From NCBI RefSeq assembly GCF_003097535.1, contig NZ_CP029187.1, positions 3,224,001 through 3,288,000 on the forward strand: a DNA stretch of 64,000 nt. The letters run 5' to 3'. The stretch is from Flavobacterium pallidum. Its GTDB lineage: Bacteria > Bacteroidota > Bacteroidia > Flavobacteriales > Flavobacteriaceae. Positions 60,700 to 64,000 of this stretch are shown here, one piece after another. The notes under the pieces are model-generated. The model was not told the origin of the DNA and did not search any database. It saw only the letters and a list, made by a program, of their open reading frames with translations. The position numbers were made by a program, and so were the translations under genes. Each line of letters begins with the position of its first letter. The stretch's first letter is position 1.

Positions 60700-61905
60700 A
60701 TGAGCAAACTTAATTCTAAATTGACAACAATGAATTGGAAAGAAGCAAAATATATAGAGAATAATTTATATGAATTACCAGGACATTGGTTAAAAATAGA
60801 GTATTTTGAAGCCTTGAATATTCTTTTTCGAGTTGAAAATTTATTGCGAATGTTTGTATATATCATCTTAAAGAATGAGTATGGTGAAAAATGGAAAGAT
60901 TTATCAGTAACTTCTGACGATGATGAAAATTCAACGATAGGCGCCATAGCAAAAAAACGACTTTCTCAGGATAAGGATTATGCATATTTAGGCTATGTTA
61001 TCACCAGCCCTTTATTACATCTCACAAGTGGTGAATTAATCAGAATTATTGTATCCGATACATATTGGAAATATTTCAAAAAGTATTTTCCTGGTTCACG
61101 GGATATCATAAAAAATAAATTAGATGAGATTGGAAATGTGAGAAACTCTTTAGCTCATTTTAGGCCTTTAAAAAAAGGAGATATTGAACTGGTAAAGCAA
61201 AATGCAAATCACACTCTTTCAGTAATTGAACAAACAATTAAAGACTTTATGGACTGTCCAGATATTGTTCCGACTAATACTGATGAAGATTGGTACAAAG
61301 AGTTAACTTTGTTAAAACATCAGGAAATACAATTGAACTATAAACAAAGTAAAAATGAAGAATTTATAAAATTCTTAATTGATTTTGAGCCGCCAAAATT
61401 AAGTGAGGAGGATGGATTTTTGGGATATACTGTGAGAACTTTGAACCTTAAAACTGACAACCTATTACTAAATTATCCGAATTTAACAAAATATGTTATT
61501 TCTTGCACAGAAAGAATTCCCTATGGATATACAATTACACCAAAGAGCAATAAAATTATAAAGCAAATTACTTTGACAATTAGTAGAAACACTCTAAAAG
61601 GCAATTATGTAAAAATTAAATCTGAGCTTGAAAAAATTTTATTAGAGGTAACAAATGAAATTGATTTAATTAAGGAGGACAATTTAGCCAGGGGAAAATT
61701 AGTAGAAGTTGTACGGTGCCACTATGAAAAAGTTGAAAAATACCACTCCTTAAAATCTACATTATTTAGAACAGAATTAACTGAACAAACTCCTGTTGAA
61801 TATTGGGGGAACTTAAACTATATTTCAAAAGATTTTACCACTGATACTGATAAGTATCCCTGGATGCCAGTCGATGTATCAGAGGACAAAAAGTCATTAT
61901 TTTAA
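60700..61905 (+). CDS. Swt1-like HEPN domain protein
   Basis: A 401-aa soluble protein. The N-terminal ~160 residues are helical and fit a Swt1-type HEPN domain: EALNILFRVENLLRMFVY, and GNVRNSLAHFRPL with the R-N-x3-H ribonuclease motif (RNSLAH). The C-terminal ~200 residues are mixed and unassigned. HEPN proteins act as RNases in toxin-antitoxin and phage defence. The gene ends 10 bases before a solitary attC-like site, like a cassette gene, and follows the 21-bp repeat array. ATG 60730 is an alternative start. Confidence 0.75.
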   Translation: MSKLNSKLTTMNWKEAKYIENNLYELPGHWLKIEYFEALNILFRVENLLRMFVYIILKNEYGEKWKDLSVTSDDDENSTIGAIAKKRLSQDKDYAYLGYVITSPLLHLTSGELIRIIVSDTYWKYFKKYFPGSRDIIKNKLDEIGNVRNSLAHFRPLKKGDIELVKQNANHTLSVIEQTIKDFMDCPDIVPTNTDEDWYKELTLLKHQEIQLNYKQSKNEEFIKFLIDFEPPKLSEEDGFLGYTVRTLNLKTDNLLLNYPNLTKYVISCTERIPYGYTITPKSNKIIKQITLTISRNTLKGNYVKIKSELEKILLEVTNEIDLIKEDNLARGKLVEVVRCHYEKVEKYHSLKSTLFRTELTEQTPVEYWGNLNYISKDFTTDTDKYPWMPVDVSEDKKSLF

Positions 61906-61915
61906 CAAAGCCAGC

Positions 61916-62000
61916 TCATAACCCGGTTTCACACAATTCCAGTCCCTACATTTGGAACTGCTCTAAAGCCCAACTGAAGTGAAGCCGCCGGACGTTACCT
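61916..62000 (+). repeat. Solitary attC-like site, shortened
   Basis: R'' box TCATAAC, left arm CCGGTTTCACACAATTCC, right arm AACTGAAGTGAAGCCGCCGG and R' box GTTACCT match the array family, but the middle is shortened (85 bp instead of ~133). It lies 32 kb from the array end. The bases GTGAAGCCGCCGGACGTTAC match the array sites exactly. Confidence 0.85.
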
Positions 62001-62035
62001 GCAATGTTAAATTTGCTAAATCCAACTTTAACTTC

Positions 62036-62395
62036 ATGAAATACCTAAAATTTGAAATCCCCGAAAGTCATCCTGAAAATGCTAAGCCAAAATTCCTGGA
62101 ACAATTCTTTGGCAAGGTCGCGAGGAAAATATTTCCTGTTGCCAATCCGGATTTCGAAGGGAAAATTGCCGATGTAAAATTCTGGATGGTAGAATATGAC
62201 GATGAAAATGGAGCTCCTGAAAGGGAAATTGGTTTAAACAGCCATCAGGAAGTCGTTTTAAAAATGCCTTACAAAGACAATTACGGATATTGGACCGACA
62301 ATAATCTATTGTTTGACGATTTCAGGAAAAGCTTTTCCTGTATAGAGATTGACAGCGAATTATTCGAGCAGCAATGGCGCGGGTTCAATCCATGA
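62036..62395 (+). CDS. Hypothetical protein after the solitary attC
   Basis: A 119-aa cytosolic protein (MKYLKFEIPESHPENAKPKF onward) with mixed strands and helices and an acidic C-terminus. The frame is open into the attC-like site, but the first ATG is at 62036. No family recognised. Its leader after the R' box is like that of a cassette gene, although no second attC follows. Confidence 0.6.
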   Translation: MKYLKFEIPESHPENAKPKFLEQFFGKVARKIFPVANPDFEGKIADVKFWMVEYDDENGAPEREIGLNSHQEVVLKMPYKDNYGYWTDNNLLFDDFRKSFSCIEIDSELFEQQWRGFNP

Positions 62396-62457
62396 AGCTA
62401 CGACAACTGTAAACAAGTCACCATCATTACCAACTTTAATCTAACTTACCCAAACAA

Positions 62458-63081
62458 ATGTTCAACCGAATTACCAAAATAGTCTTACTCATATCAGGAA
62501 TTGTGTTCTTAATTTTTGTAGTCTATGCGGTGACGATTATAAATGCTTTTGGTGGGTTTGACAAAGATTACTCTGTAACGGATTTAAAAGAAAACTTCGA
62601 GGAAAACAAAGTTGAAATCTATGAGTTGAAAAGTTATTTTAATAAAATAGTCCCAAAAGGCCGGTTTGTGGAAATCGAATTTAAAGATGACAATACGCTG
62701 GCGAAATTTGGCATTTCAATTACAGGCACTGAAGGTAATTCATACAAAGAAGTCTTCTCAGAGTGGGATTTAGAGGCTTACACGCCCCGGATGGACAGTA
62801 TCATAAAACCTTTAGGCTGGACGAGAGAAACCTTAAAAACCATCAAAAACAAATTGGACAATGCAAATTGCATTAAAATTGAAAGTGGTGAACCGGCCAA
62901 AATCGGTTTTCAACGCAGTGGCATGGGGTTGTATTCATTTAATGTTTTTGACAGGCCAATCTCCAGAGAATTAAAAGCAGCATACAATGATAGTTGCACC
63001 TATATCCTGGCAAACGACAAGTTAATTCTGGAGTATGGAGGTGGCGCAGTGGGCCCTCAATGTTTTTATAACATGAATTAG
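62458..63081 (+). CDS. Hypothetical membrane-anchored protein
   Basis: A 207-aa protein with one N-terminal membrane segment (about residues 8-29) and a soluble domain outside or inside the membrane. TLKTIKNKLDNANCIKIESG and GMGLYSFNVFDRPI mark a beta-rich C-terminal part. No family recognised. Co-directional with the gene before it, 62 bp away. Confidence 0.6.
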   Translation: MFNRITKIVLLISGIVFLIFVVYAVTIINAFGGFDKDYSVTDLKENFEENKVEIYELKSYFNKIVPKGRFVEIEFKDDNTLAKFGISITGTEGNSYKEVFSEWDLEAYTPRMDSIIKPLGWTRETLKTIKNKLDNANCIKIESGEPAKIGFQRSGMGLYSFNVFDRPISRELKAAYNDSCTYILANDKLILEYGGGAVGPQCFYNMN

Positions 63082-63202
63082 GAGGCTCTTCCGGCGCGAG
63101 CCAAGCGAATAGTCGAAGCAGTCCGCCTGAATCATCGTCAATTTTAATACTACCTGTTGTAACAAACTATTATTTTAAAGACTACTTAAAAAAAAAGTAA
63201 AT

Positions 63203-64000
63203 ATGGAAGCTGGCAGAAGACTTTGGCTGAAAAAAATCGGAATTGGCATGGCCGGTATCGGGCTTGCAAACTTTAATTCATTTGCCTCTCCCCTCGTATC
63301 AGAAAATTCAATGGATCGTTTTGAGACTGATGCTGAGTTCATTTTTTTACGCTCAAATGAAAATCCCTACGGCCCCTCTCCATTAGCACGAAAGGCATTT
63401 GCCGACAATGTGAATATCAGCAACCGATACCATTGGGATGTTGCGGAACAACTGATTGCAGACCTTGCAAAGAAAAATAGCGTTAAAGACGAAAACATAT
63501 TATTAGGAGCCGGTTCTACCGAAATTTTAGATTTGGTGGCAAAATATGCATCACTGGACAAAGGACGCGAACCGAAGGTGACCGGTGCAAATTATGTCAT
63601 TGCAGACCCAAGCTACGACTATTGGACGGTTACATTGGATAATTTAGGTTTAACGAAAAATAAAGTACCGCTTACAACCGATAAGAAAATTAATTTGCAA
63701 GCGATGCTGGAAACTGTAAACCAGGATACAAAACTGGTTTATATCTGTAATCCAAACAATCCAACAGGAACCATTTGTGAAAGGGAAGCATTGGCAGGAT
63801 TTGTGACCAGGATTCCTCAAAATACCATTATATTGATTGACGAAGCTTATCTGGACTTTACTCAACAGCAATCGCTCAGTAATATGGTAAATGATCACAA
63901 AAATATTATTATCGCCAAAACATTTTCCAAAATATATGGGCTGGCCGGAGCAAGGATTGGCTACGCCATCGGGAACAAAGCAATAATTGATGATTTGGCA
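63203..64000 (+). CDS. Tat-exported HisC-like aminotransferase (cut by window end)
   Basis: The frame is open from ATG 63203 to the window end (266 codons). The N-terminus GRRLWLKKIGIGMAGIGLAN carries an RRxWLK twin-arginine motif and hydrophobic core. The rest is a class I/II PLP aminotransferase close to histidinol-phosphate aminotransferases: LRSNENPYGPSPLARKAF, LLGAGSTEILDLVAKY, YICNPNNPTGTICERE, LIDEAYLDF and AKTFSKIYGLAGARIGYA with the PLP Lys. Export of such an enzyme suggests a periplasmic substrate rather than histidine synthesis. Confidence 0.8.
   Translation, partial: MEAGRRLWLKKIGIGMAGIGLANFNSFASPLVSENSMDRFETDAEFIFLRSNENPYGPSPLARKAFADNVNISNRYHWDVAEQLIADLAKKNSVKDENILLGAGSTEILDLVAKYASLDKGREPKVTGANYVIADPSYDYWTVTLDNLGLTKNKVPLTTDKKINLQAMLETVNQDTKLVYICNPNNPTGTICEREALAGFVTRIPQNTIILIDEAYLDFTQQQSLSNMVNDHKNIIIAKTFSKIYGLAGARIGYAIGNKAIIDDLA

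Overview
The window reads as one contig of a flavobacterium-like member of the Bacteroidota. The evidence is the AT-rich composition, the -7 boxes of the type TAnnTTTG, the flavobacterial core genes (a GT4-GH130 pair, a deoxyhypusine synthase-like protein next to arginine decarboxylase, SIMPL, DUF1543 and DUF3820 proteins) and the many short secreted proteins and lipoproteins. No rRNA, tRNA or CRISPR array was recognised.

Positions 1 to about 29,330 hold a very regular array of gene cassettes. All genes lie on the + strand, and each is followed by a ~133-bp element that has the hallmarks of an integron attC site: an RYYYAAC-type R'' box, an imperfect hairpin with an unpaired base, and a GTTRRRY-type R' box. 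There are 40 intact sites and one eroded terminal site. The start of each cassette is complementary to its own end, as expected for circular cassettes. This is a large chromosomal (sedentary-type) integron array outside the Proteobacteria where such arrays are best known. The integrase gene and attI are not in the window and should lie to the left. The cargo includes a ParDE toxin-antitoxin with its own promoter and operator, a zeta-like toxin with a 48-aa partner, and nuclease or defence-like proteins (DUF4365, DUF6602, PD-(D/E)xK, EVE-HNH, SIR2-like, FRG, KilA-N, a possible HEPN). It also includes about a dozen secreted proteins or lipoproteins (among them three copies of an LprI-like protein), small membrane proteins, and four related cassettes without a gene. 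Two cassette genes (7119-7526 and 14640-15671) and one gene just beyond the array (29358-29762) are each broken by a single in-frame stop.

From 29.4 to 59.4 kb the sequence is a higher-GC core region with genes on both strands: guaA-LysM-OsmC-DUF3820, a GT4/GH130 pair, two MsrB proteins (one without its catalytic Cys), SIMPL and rhomboid, acyltransferases, a class V aminotransferase, Crp/Fnr-VOC-DoxX, aroB, a polyamine pair (arginine decarboxylase and deoxyhypusine synthase-like), a deoxyinosine glycosylase, DinB, PEP carboxylase, an Lrp regulator, an M14 peptidase divergent from an XRE regulator across an operator-rich spacer, a spermidine synthase-like protein and kdsB. An octanucleotide tandem repeat lies in the kdsB upstream region.

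From 59.5 to 64 kb the region becomes accessory again. It holds a hypothetical protein, a tandem array of 21-bp imperfect palindromes, a Swt1-like HEPN protein followed by a solitary attC-like site 32 kb from the main array, two hypothetical proteins, and the start of a Tat-exported HisC-like aminotransferase cut by the window end.
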